A stretch of 64,000 nucleotides of DNA. It comes from Bog-473 sp963783965 (GTDB lineage Bacteria; Actinomycetota; Acidimicrobiia; Acidimicrobiales; RAAP-2). The DNA is taken from positions 1 to 64,000 of the forward strand of contig CAWAPQ010000002.1 in the NCBI GenBank assembly GCA_963783965.1. Direction: 5' to 3'. Within the stretch, counting starts at the first letter, position 1. The number at the start of each line of letters is the position of its first letter. A program made the position numbers and the translations under genes. The notes beneath the pieces are model-generated. The model was not told the origin of the DNA. It worked only from the letters and a program-made list of their open reading frames with translations, and did no database searches. Below are positions 14,863 through 23,800 of this stretch, in pieces.

Positions 14863-15636
14863 GTGAAGGACGTGGAGAGCACAGGATTGCCCCGAGTCGT
14901 TGACAGGACCACGTTCAATGCGGAACTGCACGAACTGAGGACCAGAGAGAAGGCGCACACCCGTGAGGGTGACGCCATTGCCGCCGCACGCCGTCGGCTA
15001 CCGATGGTGGAAGTAGACGGCGCAACCCCGCTTGTCGGCCCGAGCGGGCAGGTCCGATTGCTCGACGCTTTCGAAGGTCGACGGCTACTGCTCGCCTACT
15101 ACTTCATGTGGCACCCCGGTCACCAAGCGGCCGAGCAGTGCGAAGGTTGCACGTGGGTCACCAGTCAGGTCAGCGAGCTGTCCTATCTCCAATCTCGTGG
15201 CGTCACCTTCGCAGTGCTGTGCCAGGGGCCCTATGACGAGAGCGACCGCTATCGGGCCTTCATGGGTTGGAAGCTGCCCTGGTATTCGGCGCAGGAGTCC
15301 CTCGAGACCCTCCTTGTCGGGCGCGAAATCGGCTTGTTCCATCTCGTGACGTATTTGCGAGATGACGATCACGTCTTCGAGACGTACTGGACGAAGCGGC
15401 GAGGGGCGGAGGTCATGGACTACAGCTACGCGCTCTTGGACCTCACGGTTTTCGGACGCCAAGAGGCATGGGAGGATTCGCCACCCGGCTGGCCGCGCCA
15501 GGGGCACCTCACGCGAACCGATGGGGGACCACCAGATTGGCCTCGAGCATCTGAGTGGCCGGGCGGACGTCCCACCGCACAGTGGGCGCGTCTTGAAGCC
15601 GGATTTCCGGATGAACTTTCCGGACCTGGCTCGTGA
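14863..15636 (+). CDS. DUF899 family thioredoxin-like protein
   Basis: A 257-residue protein of the DUF899 (AhpC/TSA-related) family. Motifs include the basic helix R-R-R-L-P-M-V-E-V, then F-E-G-R-R-L-L-L-A-Y-Y-F-M-W-H-P-G, and C-E-G-C-T-W-V-T, which takes the place of the thioredoxin CxxC region. Later come W-K-L-P-W-Y-S and V-F-E-T-Y-W-T-K-R-R-G-A-E, ending with Y-S-Y-A-L-L-D-L-T-V-F-G-R-Q-E-A-W-E-D-S-P-P-G-W-P in the classic family order. The family is common in actinobacteria, is predicted to be cytoplasmic and redox-active, and has no proven reaction. The start is GTG at 14863; GTG at 14872 with a GAAGGA site is also possible. Confidence 0.85.
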   Translation: MKDVESTGLPRVVDRTTFNAELHELRTREKAHTREGDAIAAARRRLPMVEVDGATPLVGPSGQVRLLDAFEGRRLLLAYYFMWHPGHQAAEQCEGCTWVTSQVSELSYLQSRGVTFAVLCQGPYDESDRYRAFMGWKLPWYSAQESLETLLVGREIGLFHLVTYLRDDDHVFETYWTKRRGAEVMDYSYALLDLTVFGRQEAWEDSPPGWPRQGHLTRTDGGPPDWPRASEWPGGRPTAQWARLEAGFPDELSGPGS

Positions 15637-15717
15637 CGCCGCCCCGCCCCGCTCCTCCATGACGTGACTCGTTCCCCATCTCGGGGAAGGTGTCCTCTGC
15701 AGGTGTCGGCGCAGGAG

Positions 15718-17916
15718 CTACCGCGTCAGGGCGTCTTCCTCGAGACGTGGGGCAGGCGGCGCTTCCGAGAGTTTGCTTCCCTCGATATCCAGGTCCGGCA
15801 GGACCCGACGCATCCAATGAGGCAGCCACCATGCGGCACCCTTGAAGATGTACATCGTGGCCGGGACGGCGGTCATCCGGATGACGAATGCATCGATGAG
15901 GACGCCGAGTGAGAGTGCAAACCCGAGCGACTTCGTCGTTGGGTCGGGTGAGAAGATAAAGCTGGCGAATACGGCGATCATGATGACCGCGGCGGAGGCC
16001 ACCACCTTCGCGCTGCCCGTGTAGCCGTCGGTTACTGCGCTCGTGGAATCTTTGTGCAGCGATTCCTCGCGCATCCGGGACTCGAGGAATACCTCGTAGT
16101 CCATGGCCAATCCGAAGAGGATCCCGAGCAAAATGATGGGCAGGAAGCTCAGAACCGGGCCCGGTCTGGCTATGCCGAAGACGCTGTCGAGGTGTCCTTG
16201 TTGGAAGACGAAGGTCACGGCGCCCAGCGCGGCGAGAATACTCAGCACATAGCCGACGACAGCGGTCAGGGGCACCAGGAGCGACCGGAAGACGAGGATC
16301 AACAGAATCAGGCAAAGCGCAATGATGATCGCGAGGTACGCGGGCAGCGCCGAGGAGAGCTTGGCTGAGATGTCGACGTTCAGCGCGGTTTGGCCCGTGA
16401 CGTAGGTCGTGAGGCCGTACTCCTTCTTGCCTTGGGCCACCACGGTACGGATGCCCTTGATGAGGTTCGTCGTGGCGGGGTCGTTCGGCCCCGTCTTGGG
16501 TATCACCTCAACGAGATACACGTCGCCGGCGGGGTTGGGGATGGGTGGCCCAATTTCCGCCACGTCCGGCGGCAGGTGGTTCTTCTCTTGTTCGTAGAAG
16601 TTGGTGAACGCTTCCTTCTGCTTCGGCGTGATTCCCCCTGGGGCGTACACAACCACCAGCAGAGGGCCATTCGCCCCGGGACCGAATCCCTCGGACACGA
16701 GGTCGTACGCACGTCGGGTGGTTTGGCTCGTCGGTTGCGATCCGGCGTCTGGGAGACCAAGACGCATGTGGAGGAACGGCGTCGCCACGACCAAGAGCAC
16801 GATGATGGCCGCCAAGACCACAAGGATCGGCTGTCGCTTGAGAGCGATGACATAACGTCGAGAGAGTGGCTCAAAGCCCGGGGCCTTTGCCGTCGCGATC
16901 TTGCGTCGTGCCCACCGTGACTCAATGAGCCGCAGCCCAGCGAAGCCGAGCAGTGCCGGCATGAGTGTCGTCGCAGCCAATACGGCAACCACGACCGCTC
17001 CGGCTGCCGACAGTCCCATGACGGTGAGGAACGGGATGTTGACGATGCTGAGTGCGGCGAGCGCGATGAGCACCGTCAAACCGGCGAAGCAGACGGCGCT
17101 GCCCGACGTCCCGACCGCCCGCCCCACCGACTCATGGACTTCCATACCGTCAGCGATCTGTTGTCGGTGCCGGTTCATGACGAAGAGCGAATAGTCGATC
17201 CCAACGGCGAGCCCGATCATTGTGGCCAGGATCGGAGTCGTACTCGACTCACTGATTGCCGCCGTGAGCGCGAGCAGCGCCAGGTTGGTCAACACCACTC
17301 CGGCGATGGCGGACAGAAGAGGCAGGATGCCGGCGATCACCGAACCGAACCCGAGCAACAAGACCAGGAAGGCAATGAGGATCCCGATCAGCTCGGTGTC
17401 GGTCTTGGTGTTGGCCTGAGCGACCTGTCCCCCGAAGTTGACGCTTATCCCGGCTGCCTTGGCCGGCCCCCCGGAGGCCAGGAGGGCGTTCTGCGCCTTC
17501 GTCGTGACGTTGCCCACCGCGACCGGGTAGGCCACAACGGCATAGGCGATCCGACCGTCCTTGGACACGGTCCCCGCCTGGTAGGGGTCCGTGACATTCA
17601 CGACCTGCGGGAGGGTGCGCAGCTCGGACACGGTCGCCTCCACCGCCTGACGTTCCGTCGCGTCAGTGAGTGACTGGGGTGCACGAACCGAGAACACGAC
17701 CTGCGCCTGCGCTCCGCCCGTGCCCGGGAATTTCTGGTCGAGCAGGTCAAGGGCCTGCTGCGATTCTGTGCCAGGGATGGTGAACGAATTCGTAGTCGAT
17801 TGCTTGACGTTCAGTGCCACGACGCCCAGGACGACGATGACGAGGAGCCAGGTGGCCAGCACGTACCGCCGTCGCAGGAAGCACCAGCGCCCGAGTCGAT
17901 ACAGTGCGGAACTCAA
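15718..17916 (-). CDS. MMPL/RND family transporter
   Basis: About 732 residues, the usual length for actinobacterial MMPL exporters. The architecture is a membrane helix near the start (L-A-T-W-L-L-V-I-V-V-L-G-V-V-A-L), an extracytoplasmic domain, then five helices including the G-I-D-Y-S-L-F-V-M-N-R-H-R proton-relay motif. A second half repeats this, with G-L-A-M-D-Y-E-V-F-L-E-S-R-M-R-E-E. Members export lipids, siderophores or drugs using the proton gradient. I prefer the TTG at 17916, just behind AGGGGGG and matching the family N-terminus (S-A-L-Y-R-L-G-R-W-C). A GTG-type start at 18012 adds 32 unlikely residues. No regulator is adjacent. Confidence 0.9.
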   Translation of the reverse strand: MSSALYRLGRWCFLRRRYVLATWLLVIVVLGVVALNVKQSTTNSFTIPGTESQQALDLLDQKFPGTGGAQAQVVFSVRAPQSLTDATERQAVEATVSELRTLPQVVNVTDPYQAGTVSKDGRIAYAVVAYPVAVGNVTTKAQNALLASGGPAKAAGISVNFGGQVAQANTKTDTELIGILIAFLVLLLGFGSVIAGILPLLSAIAGVVLTNLALLALTAAISESSTTPILATMIGLAVGIDYSLFVMNRHRQQIADGMEVHESVGRAVGTSGSAVCFAGLTVLIALAALSIVNIPFLTVMGLSAAGAVVVAVLAATTLMPALLGFAGLRLIESRWARRKIATAKAPGFEPLSRRYVIALKRQPILVVLAAIIVLLVVATPFLHMRLGLPDAGSQPTSQTTRRAYDLVSEGFGPGANGPLLVVVYAPGGITPKQKEAFTNFYEQEKNHLPPDVAEIGPPIPNPAGDVYLVEVIPKTGPNDPATTNLIKGIRTVVAQGKKEYGLTTYVTGQTALNVDISAKLSSALPAYLAIIIALCLILLILVFRSLLVPLTAVVGYVLSILAALGAVTFVFQQGHLDSVFGIARPGPVLSFLPIILLGILFGLAMDYEVFLESRMREESLHKDSTSAVTDGYTGSAKVVASAAVIMIAVFASFIFSPDPTTKSLGFALSLGVLIDAFVIRMTAVPATMYIFKGAAWWLPHWMRRVLPDLDIEGSKLSEAPPAPRLEEDALTR

Positions 17917-18209
17917 TATCCCCCCTAAGGAGTTCGTGTACCTGAGGCTTCCACCAGGACTATAAGGCGATTCTTCCGAAATCGCACGGGATCTGAACCT
18001 CCTCGGGCACACGATTGTGCGTGGCGCAGAGCACCAGGAACCGCCTGCCTCAGGTGGTACTCAGATCCCCGGTGTGCTCCTCGGTTCTCCGGTCAGCCAG
18101 GTCGCTCACGTTCGATCAGACGCCGGAGCGAAGTCGGTCCGAACTCCGAACGGTGGTCGGGGTGAGCACCGGCGCGACACGGGCCACGGTTGGGCAGATC
18201 CGCAGATTC

Positions 18210-19091
18210 CTAGAGCGGGGAAGAACCCGTGGCGGCCGCCGCTCCTTGAGATTTCGCGTCGACGACGACCCTCGCACCCAGTGGAGCCTTCAGCTCTGCG
18301 CTCGCGTGCCGCAGGTAACCCACCGCCGTGCAGCCCTCGTCCACACTTCCGTGGGAGTGCGTCACGACGGCCACGGCGACCGCCTCCTGGGACTCCCTGA
18401 GCGAGAGCGTGTAGCTCGCGGTGCAGGGTCCGGTCCCAGCCGGGGCACCGGCGAAGTTCGCCACGATGTGCCGACCCCCGTGGGTCACGGTCACCGACAA
18501 TTGCGCGGGAGAGTGGCCGTCCCGAGCGACCGCTGCGGAGAAGATGTCGGTCGGCCGGACGGCGAGGACCTTCGCCGGGTTCTGGATGCCTGAGAACGAG
18601 AAGAGCCATGCGGGGAGCTCCTTCCATCCCCGGTCGGTGAGAAACAGCCCAGAGCCCAGCTGGACGCTCGTGGTCGTCAGTGGCGGCGGTGTGCCGAGAA
18701 TGGTGGACGAAGGGGTCGTCAACACCTTGAATGCCCCAGGGGCTTCGACGATCGGGAGGCCCATGGCGGACTTCGGCGTGACGGGCCAGCTGGTCGGCGC
18801 GGTGATCTCCCCGTTCCCGAATGCGATCTTGCTGTTGTCGTCTGGGAATCCGAGTTCGGGGGCCAGGACGGAACCTTCCAGCAAGACGATCGGGCGGGGC
18901 GACGACCTGACCGGGAATCCCGCCCAGGCACCGAGGGCACGAGCGAGTGGCGCACGGTCCGAGTGGCCCTGCTTGGGTTCTGCCGACGCCGAGGCGCACG
19001 CGGCCGCCTGGAGCGCAACGATCAGAAGCGCGGCGAAAGCCCACGTGCGCGTCAGTCCGAGAACGGCCCTGGGGCGGCAGATCGATCTCAC
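18210..19091 (-). CDS. Exported protein of unknown function, possible lipoprotein
   Basis: About 293 residues. The N-terminus has a secretion signal: basic R-S-I-C-R-P-R-A, then A-F-A-A-L-L-I-V-A-L-Q-A-A-A-C. The A-A-A-C could serve as a weak lipobox. The mature part is beta-rich (T-S-V-Q-L-G-S-G-L-F-L-T-D-R-G-W, L-S-V-T-V-T-H-G-G-R-H-I-V-A-N-F) with two cysteines in the C-terminal third that may pair. I do not recognise a family. The start is uncertain; GTG at 19091 places the signal peptide at the right distance, while an upstream GTG at 19151 adds a basic leader. It is followed by the exporter gene on the same strand after nearly 300 bases. Confidence 0.7.
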   Translation of the reverse strand: MRSICRPRAVLGLTRTWAFAALLIVALQAAACASASAEPKQGHSDRAPLARALGAWAGFPVRSSPRPIVLLEGSVLAPELGFPDDNSKIAFGNGEITAPTSWPVTPKSAMGLPIVEAPGAFKVLTTPSSTILGTPPPLTTTSVQLGSGLFLTDRGWKELPAWLFSFSGIQNPAKVLAVRPTDIFSAAVARDGHSPAQLSVTVTHGGRHIVANFAGAPAGTGPCTASYTLSLRESQEAVAVAVVTHSHGSVDEGCTAVGYLRHASAELKAPLGARVVVDAKSQGAAAATGSSPL

Positions 19092-19267
19092 CACTCGACT
19101 ATGACGCAGGCGGCGGAGGTCTGGTTCGGCCCTGGCCCACCGTGCGCCCACGCGGCGCCCGAACCGGGGATTTCGAGGGCCCGGGACCGAGAAGAAGCGT
19201 CGCCACCGGACGTGGGATCCACCCGGTCACCGCGCCGCGGCCCAGTCCGCCTTGCCCTGGCGAGCGG

Positions 19268-20872
19268 TCAGGCTGTCGACGGCAGCCGGTTGAGCGCGTC
19301 CACGAGGACCTTCATCGCCTCCGAGGAGTGCGAGGGGCACTGGTATTGCGCGGCCAGAATGATGACGAGGTACGCCTCGTATGTCGTGAGATGCCGCTGC
19401 CGGAGAGAAGCGACGATCTGTTCGTCGTGCGTGTCCTTCCCGAGTGCCGTGCACGCCGAAGCCCCGGACGACGTCAGCGACGCATCGCTGGCGGCGCCCG
19501 ACACTCCGGCCAGGCGCAGGACCTTGAGATAGGCGGCCGAGGGATCGTGGGGCAGCGAGGGATCCTGGTAGTAGACGACAGCCGCCGCCAACGCCGCCGC
19601 CGGCTCTCTGGCCGCGATGTGCGGGAGCTCGCCGGGGGGAAAGGCGATGAGATCGACGTAGAGGCGGCGCTGGGCGGAGTCGCCACTCTGGCCGGGGGCG
19701 AGGCCGTGGTGGACCATCCAGATGATGGGCCCGGTCTGGTAGAAGTCCTCCCCGCCGGGCCCCTGGTCGCTCACCCCGTCCGAATCGGATGCGACCCAGG
19801 CATGGTCGAGCGGCTTGGTGCACGGGCCCGTCACGGAGGCGCAATGGGCTATGCCGATGCCATAGGTCTCGTGGCCCCAGAGGTTGCCGGAATAGAACAG
19901 CCAGAATTGATTGTGGTCCTCAATCATCGCCGGCGCCTCGACCAGGTCGCCCTCCCACGCTTGCGTGGCGCCGATGAGCCGGTGCGGGGGACCCACGGTC
20001 GAGAGTCCGTCGGGGGAGAGTTGTTGTGAGTAGATGTACGTCGGCTTGTCGCAGCAGTCACCGTCGCTCTTCCACAGCAGCCACGGTGTCCCGTTCGACG
20101 CGACGAACACGCTGGGGTCGATGGCTCCCCCTTCGTCGAGCGGACAGATGAACGCGGAGCTCGAGTTGTCGACGAACGGGCCCGCGGGGTTGGTGGCGGT
20201 CGCCCGGGAGATGCACTCGGCGTTGGTCAAGCCGCGGAAGGTCTTGACGCATCCTTTCGCCGGAGGGGTGGCGAGACAGCCGAGGGGCACTGTGGCCGGC
20301 GTCGAGTAGTACATGACGTACGTCTTGTCGGGGCGAGCCCAGACGTCGGGCCCCCACTGGTACCCCGCCACCGACCACGCCGGTGCTTTGGGCAGCGCGT
20401 CCCCGAGGAACTGACCCGAGAACCCCGCGCCCTGCGACAGTCCGATCACGGGGATGTTGGCTCCGTGGTCGTTCTTGGAGGGTGAACTGCTCGACGCGTA
20501 GAAGTAGAGCGTGTTCGAGACGTCGAGCGCGGACGGGTCGGCGAAGTCTCCGTCGTAAATGGGGTGGTCGCTGACCAGACCCGAGAGGATGCTCAGGGCG
20601 AGTCCGTGAGCCAGCGACGGGTTCGCTCCGATCGGGCCCTTGGTGGTACCTCGTCCGGGCGGAGAGTAGATCTGCCCGGTGCGCACCGACGTGGCCTTGA
20701 AGATGCTTTCCGTGGTCGGTGTGGCGGACGGTCCACCCGGGGCCTGGCTGCACCCGGCGAGGATCAACACGGCCAGTAGGGCCCAACCGGCCCTTCGCGC
20801 CACGGCTCGCCTGCTGGGGCGTACGACTGTGCGGCGCGACGGCGCCATACGAGAACCCGACCCTCCGGTCAT
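19268..20872 (-). CDS. GH43-like beta-propeller lipoprotein with C-terminal DUF732-like domain
   Basis: A 534-residue lipoprotein. The signal peptide ends in L-A-G-C with Cys41 as the lipidated residue. Residues about 85-430 look like a five-bladed glycoside-hydrolase family 43 propeller. The three expected acidic residues are visible: Asp112 (F-A-D-P-S-A-L), Asp252 (A-I-D-P-S-V-F) and Glu312 (L-V-E-A-P-A-M). GH43 enzymes cut arabinan or xylan side chains. The last 90 residues carry a DUF732-like domain with two cysteines (A-C-T-A-L-G-K and A-Q-Y-Q-C-P), known mainly from mycobacterial secreted proteins. A GAGGAG site sets the start at 20872. It may trim arabinose-containing cell-envelope glycans, but that is inference. 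Confidence 0.75.
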   Translation of the reverse strand: MTGGSGSRMAPSRRTVVRPSRRAVARRAGWALLAVLILAGCSQAPGGPSATPTTESIFKATSVRTGQIYSPPGRGTTKGPIGANPSLAHGLALSILSGLVSDHPIYDGDFADPSALDVSNTLYFYASSSSPSKNDHGANIPVIGLSQGAGFSGQFLGDALPKAPAWSVAGYQWGPDVWARPDKTYVMYYSTPATVPLGCLATPPAKGCVKTFRGLTNAECISRATATNPAGPFVDNSSSAFICPLDEGGAIDPSVFVASNGTPWLLWKSDGDCCDKPTYIYSQQLSPDGLSTVGPPHRLIGATQAWEGDLVEAPAMIEDHNQFWLFYSGNLWGHETYGIGIAHCASVTGPCTKPLDHAWVASDSDGVSDQGPGGEDFYQTGPIIWMVHHGLAPGQSGDSAQRRLYVDLIAFPPGELPHIAAREPAAALAAAVVYYQDPSLPHDPSAAYLKVLRLAGVSGAASDASLTSSGASACTALGKDTHDEQIVASLRQRHLTTYEAYLVIILAAQYQCPSHSSEAMKVLVDALNRLPSTA

Positions 20873-21263
20873 CGCGGACTCCTCGCCTCGGCGCTCACCT
20901 CAACACGAACGATGACCGTCGAGGTGCAACGACAGTAGCGGATCAGCTCACGGGGTTTTGGGCGGGCGGTGCGGCCCTCCGAGAACCTGGACTCAGACCC
21001 CGCCACCGTTCGGGCATCACACGTCGGACCGCCGCAGCCGCTCGGACATGAGAGGGGGCGGGGTGACGCGTATACCCGTACACAAGAGCATCGGCGACCA
21101 CCCCGCCGGGAGGAATTCTGACGGCGGGGCTCCTTCCCCGCCTAGAGCCATCCGACCCCGCCTTGCACAACGGAGGGACAACGACGCGCAACCGGTTCCG
21201 CGCGGCCGGGGCGGCGAACGCGGCAGCCCGTAGGCTCTCGCTCCATCGACGAAGGAGCGCAGT
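20873..21263. other. Divergent intergenic region
   Basis: About 390 bases between divergent genes. No convincing gene, RNA or strong repeat is seen. It must carry both promoters. Confidence 0.4.
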
Positions 21264-21689
21264 GTGACGCGAGCAGAGGAGAACCGCCAACTGATCGAGG
21301 GCTTCTGGGTCGACCTCTACCGGCAGGACTTCGCAGCGCTCGGCGCCCGGTTCGCCGAGGACGGGGAGTACACCGACATCGTGACGCCGGACGACGACGT
21401 CGCCCGTGGCCCGGCCGAGATCACCGCCCGCTTGCGGCTCGCTTTCGACAAGCTGTCGAAGCTGTTCGACGAACCCCGTCACCTTGTCGCAGGCGAGCAG
21501 GTCGTGATGACGGAGCACATCGAGCACTGGGAGTGGCCGACCGGCGAGACCATGGCGCTCGACGTCGCGTCCGTGCACGAGATTCGCGACGGGAAGATCA
21601 TCCGGTGGTGGGACTATTGGGACATGAACGTCCTCACCGCGGCCGCCCCGCAGTGGTGGTTCGAACATGTCATGCAAGGCTGGAGATAG
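21264..21689 (+). CDS. SnoaL/limonene-epoxide-hydrolase-like protein
   Basis: A 141-residue cone-shaped NTF2-like protein. The layout runs from an N-terminal helix (N-R-Q-L-I-E-G-F-W-V-D-L-Y) through F-A-E-D-G-E-Y-T-D-I and the central sheet with E-H-I-E-H-W-E-W, to S-V-H-E-I-R-D-G-K-I-I-R-W-W-D-Y-W-D. The last motif is characteristic of the limonene-1,2-epoxide hydrolase / SnoaL-2 group. It may act as a hydrolase or isomerase on a small hydrophobic compound. GTG at 21264 has a GAAGGAG site. The following small gene lies about 100 bases further on the same strand. No substrate clue from context. Confidence 0.85.
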   Translation: MTRAEENRQLIEGFWVDLYRQDFAALGARFAEDGEYTDIVTPDDDVARGPAEITARLRLAFDKLSKLFDEPRHLVAGEQVVMTEHIEHWEWPTGETMALDVASVHEIRDGKIIRWWDYWDMNVLTAAAPQWWFEHVMQGWR

Positions 21690-21794
21690 GTTCGTTCGCT
21701 GCGGCCGGGTCAACTCTCGGACAATCGTGCTGCACGTCCACCTCAGGAGCGCCGACAGAACAGGAGTCATCGTTCAAACGCTGGAGGGGCAGAC

Positions 21795-22100
21795 ATGGCC
21801 GAGAGGCACCTGGAGTTCGAATTCGAGGTAGGGGAGCGCGAGCGCCACAACGTGGCCTTTCGCTTCGATCAGCTCCTCGGACCGTTGCAGATCTCTGTGG
21901 ACGGCAAGCCGGTCATCAAGAAGTTCGAGATGTTCAGCCTGCGGCCCACCCGGCGCTACGAGTTCTCGGTGGGTTCCAGCGAGCCGCATGAGGTCCGGAT
22001 CGAGAAGACCCGCAAGGCGATCGTGGGTGGCTTCCAGGCGCAGCAGTGCGTGACCTACGTCGACGGCCAGGAGATCGGCCGGTATTCCAACGCTGCCTAA
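21795..22100 (+). CDS. Conserved small protein of unknown function
   Basis: A 101-residue, predicted all-beta protein. Alternating strands such as L-E-F-E-F-E-V-G-E, L-Q-I-S-V-D-G-K-P-V, Y-E-F-S-V-G and H-E-V-R-I-E-K-T end in a Y-V-D-G-Q-E-I hairpin, suggesting a beta-sandwich. I do not recognise a named family. A CTGGAGGGG site precedes the ATG. It lacks a signal peptide, so it is likely cytoplasmic. It follows the SnoaL-like gene and converges on an enoyl-CoA hydratase gene. Confidence 0.65.
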   Translation: MAERHLEFEFEVGERERHNVAFRFDQLLGPLQISVDGKPVIKKFEMFSLRPTRRYEFSVGSSEPHEVRIEKTRKAIVGGFQAQQCVTYVDGQEIGRYSNAA

Positions 22101-22167
22101 GGGCGGACGCGGGTTTCAGCCGGCAGCGCAACCAGGGATACGAGCCGGCCGCGTCGCCGGGCCGCGG

Positions 22168-22941
22168 TCATCGCCCGGTCCAGACCGGCGGCCTCTTCTC
22201 CAGGAAGGCGGCCACGCCCTCGCCGGCGTCGGCTGATCTGGCGACGGCGCGGAGCGCCTGATCGGTCTCCCGCCAGCCGAGCTCGTCGCCGGCAGCGATG
22301 ATGTCGTTGACGGCGGCCAGGCACGACTGCACCGAGATCGGTGCGTTGGCGCAGATCTGCTGGGCGAGCGACAGAGCCTCCGGGACGGCTTCCCCCGGCT
22401 CCGTGAGGACGTTGACGAAGCCGACCTCATGGGCACGTGCGGCGTCCATCGGACGCCCGGTGAGGATCAGTTGCCTGGCGACGTTGAGGGGCAGGGCGCG
22501 CGGGGCCCTGAAGAGGCCGGCGCAGGTCGGCACCAGGCCGATCCCCACTTCCGGCAGGCCGAAGCGCGCCGTGCGGGCGGCGACGACCAGATCGCAGGCG
22601 AGGACGATCTCGAGCCCTCCGCCGAGGGCCGGACCCTCGACCGCGGCGAGCAGCGGCTTGCGACGCCGACGGCGGATGATCCCGTACTCCCCGCCGCGCT
22701 GCGTGTGGTAATCGCCGCCGGCGGTGAGGTCGCTGCCCGCGCTGAAGACGTCGGCACTGCCGGTCAGGACGCCCGCCCACAGGTCGGGATCGTCGTCCAG
22801 CTCGTTCAGGGCGTCGTCGAGTGCATCCGCCATCGCCCGGTTGATGGCGTTCCGCTTCTCGGTCCTCTGCAGCGCCATGAAGAGCACGTGGCCATCACGG
22901 CGTCGCCCGACCAGAGCACCGGCGTCGTCAGTCTCGTTCAC
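22168..22941 (-). CDS. Enoyl-CoA hydratase/isomerase family protein
   Basis: A 257-residue crotonase-fold enzyme, full length and unbroken. Motifs: N-A-I-N-R-A-M near the start, F-S-A-G-S-D-L-T-A-G for the first oxyanion loop, A-V-E-G-P-A-L-G-G-G-L-E-I-V-L-A-C-D-L for the second, and F-G-L-P-E-V-G-I-G-L-V-P-T, ending in A-F-L-E-K-R-P-P-V-W. The usual first catalytic Glu position is taken by a non-acidic residue near A-L-G-G-G-L, and P-E-V-G keeps the second Glu. The enzyme hydrates or isomerises acyl-CoA in the cytoplasm. It is monocistronic with no pathway partner beside it. Confidence 0.9.
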   Translation of the reverse strand: MNETDDAGALVGRRRDGHVLFMALQRTEKRNAINRAMADALDDALNELDDDPDLWAGVLTGSADVFSAGSDLTAGGDYHTQRGGEYGIIRRRRRKPLLAAVEGPALGGGLEIVLACDLVVAARTARFGLPEVGIGLVPTCAGLFRAPRALPLNVARQLILTGRPMDAARAHEVGFVNVLTEPGEAVPEALSLAQQICANAPISVQSCLAAVNDIIAAGDELGWRETDQALRAVARSADAGEGVAAFLEKRPPVWTGR

Positions 22942-23045
22942 GCGTGTCCCCGATCCGCTGAGCTGTAAAGAGCGGTCAGGATAGTGCGGCCACCACCCTC
23001 AGCGCCCACGGCACCCCCGCCGGGGAACGCGTCAAGACCGAGGCG

Positions 23046-23800
23046 TCAGGTGCCCGCCATGGAGACGACGGGTTTGTTGAGCGGCTTGCCACCCATGGAG
23101 CCGTAGAAGGGTGCGTTGTAGCTGAAGATGCCGCCGTCGGACGCCACGAAGCGGTAACCCGCGCCGCCGCCGCTGGCCTCCATGCCGACGATGGGGGCGT
23201 TCAGGTGGATGCTGCCGGTCGATCCGTAGAACGGGGCGCCGAAGGAGAAGATGCCTCCGTCAGCGGCGACTTCCCAGTACCCGCCGGTGCCGGCGTCCGC
23301 CGCCATGCCGACGACGGGGGAGTTCAGCGGGCGGCCCCCCATGGAACCGGCGAACTTCGCATCGCCGTAGCTGAAGATGCCGCCGTCGGACGCGACCAAC
23401 CAGTAGCCGTTGCCGCTCGGCGTCGCCGCCATGCCGACGATCGGCCGGTTGAGATGGATGCTCCCCGTGCTGCCGAAGAATTTGGCATCGCCGAAGCTGA
23501 AGATGCCGCCGTCGGACGCGACGAGCCAGTAACCGCCGCCGTCCGGCGTGACCGCCATGCCGACGATGGGCTGGTTGAGCGGCTTGCCACCCATGGAGCC
23601 GTAGAAGTTCGCGTTGCCGAAGGCGAACATGCCGCCGTCCGACGCCACCTCCCAGTACCCGCCTCCGTCGTGGGTCACGGCTGAGGCCACCACCGGCCTG
23701 TTCAGGTGGATGCTGCCCGTGGAGCCACAGAACGGGATGTTCCCGTAGTTGAAGACACCGCCGTCAGAGGCGGACAGGATGTAGCCGTTGGGCGCGCCGG
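23046..23800 (-). repeat. Six about-130-bp coding repeats of alternating type
   Basis: DNA encoding the G-G-Y-W-x-V-A-S-D-G-G-I-F-S-F-G repeats. Types alternate A-B-A-B-A-B, so the duplication unit was probably the A-B pair of about 260 bases. Confidence 0.75.

Noticed and set aside
18106..19044. A second long minus-strand frame overlapping the exported protein gene
   Set aside because: Arg/Gly-rich and without signal peptide; the other frame has a clear secretion signal.
23046..23800. Regular repeats that might be a CRISPR array
   Set aside because: Repeats are coding, about 130 bp, diverged, and without spacers.
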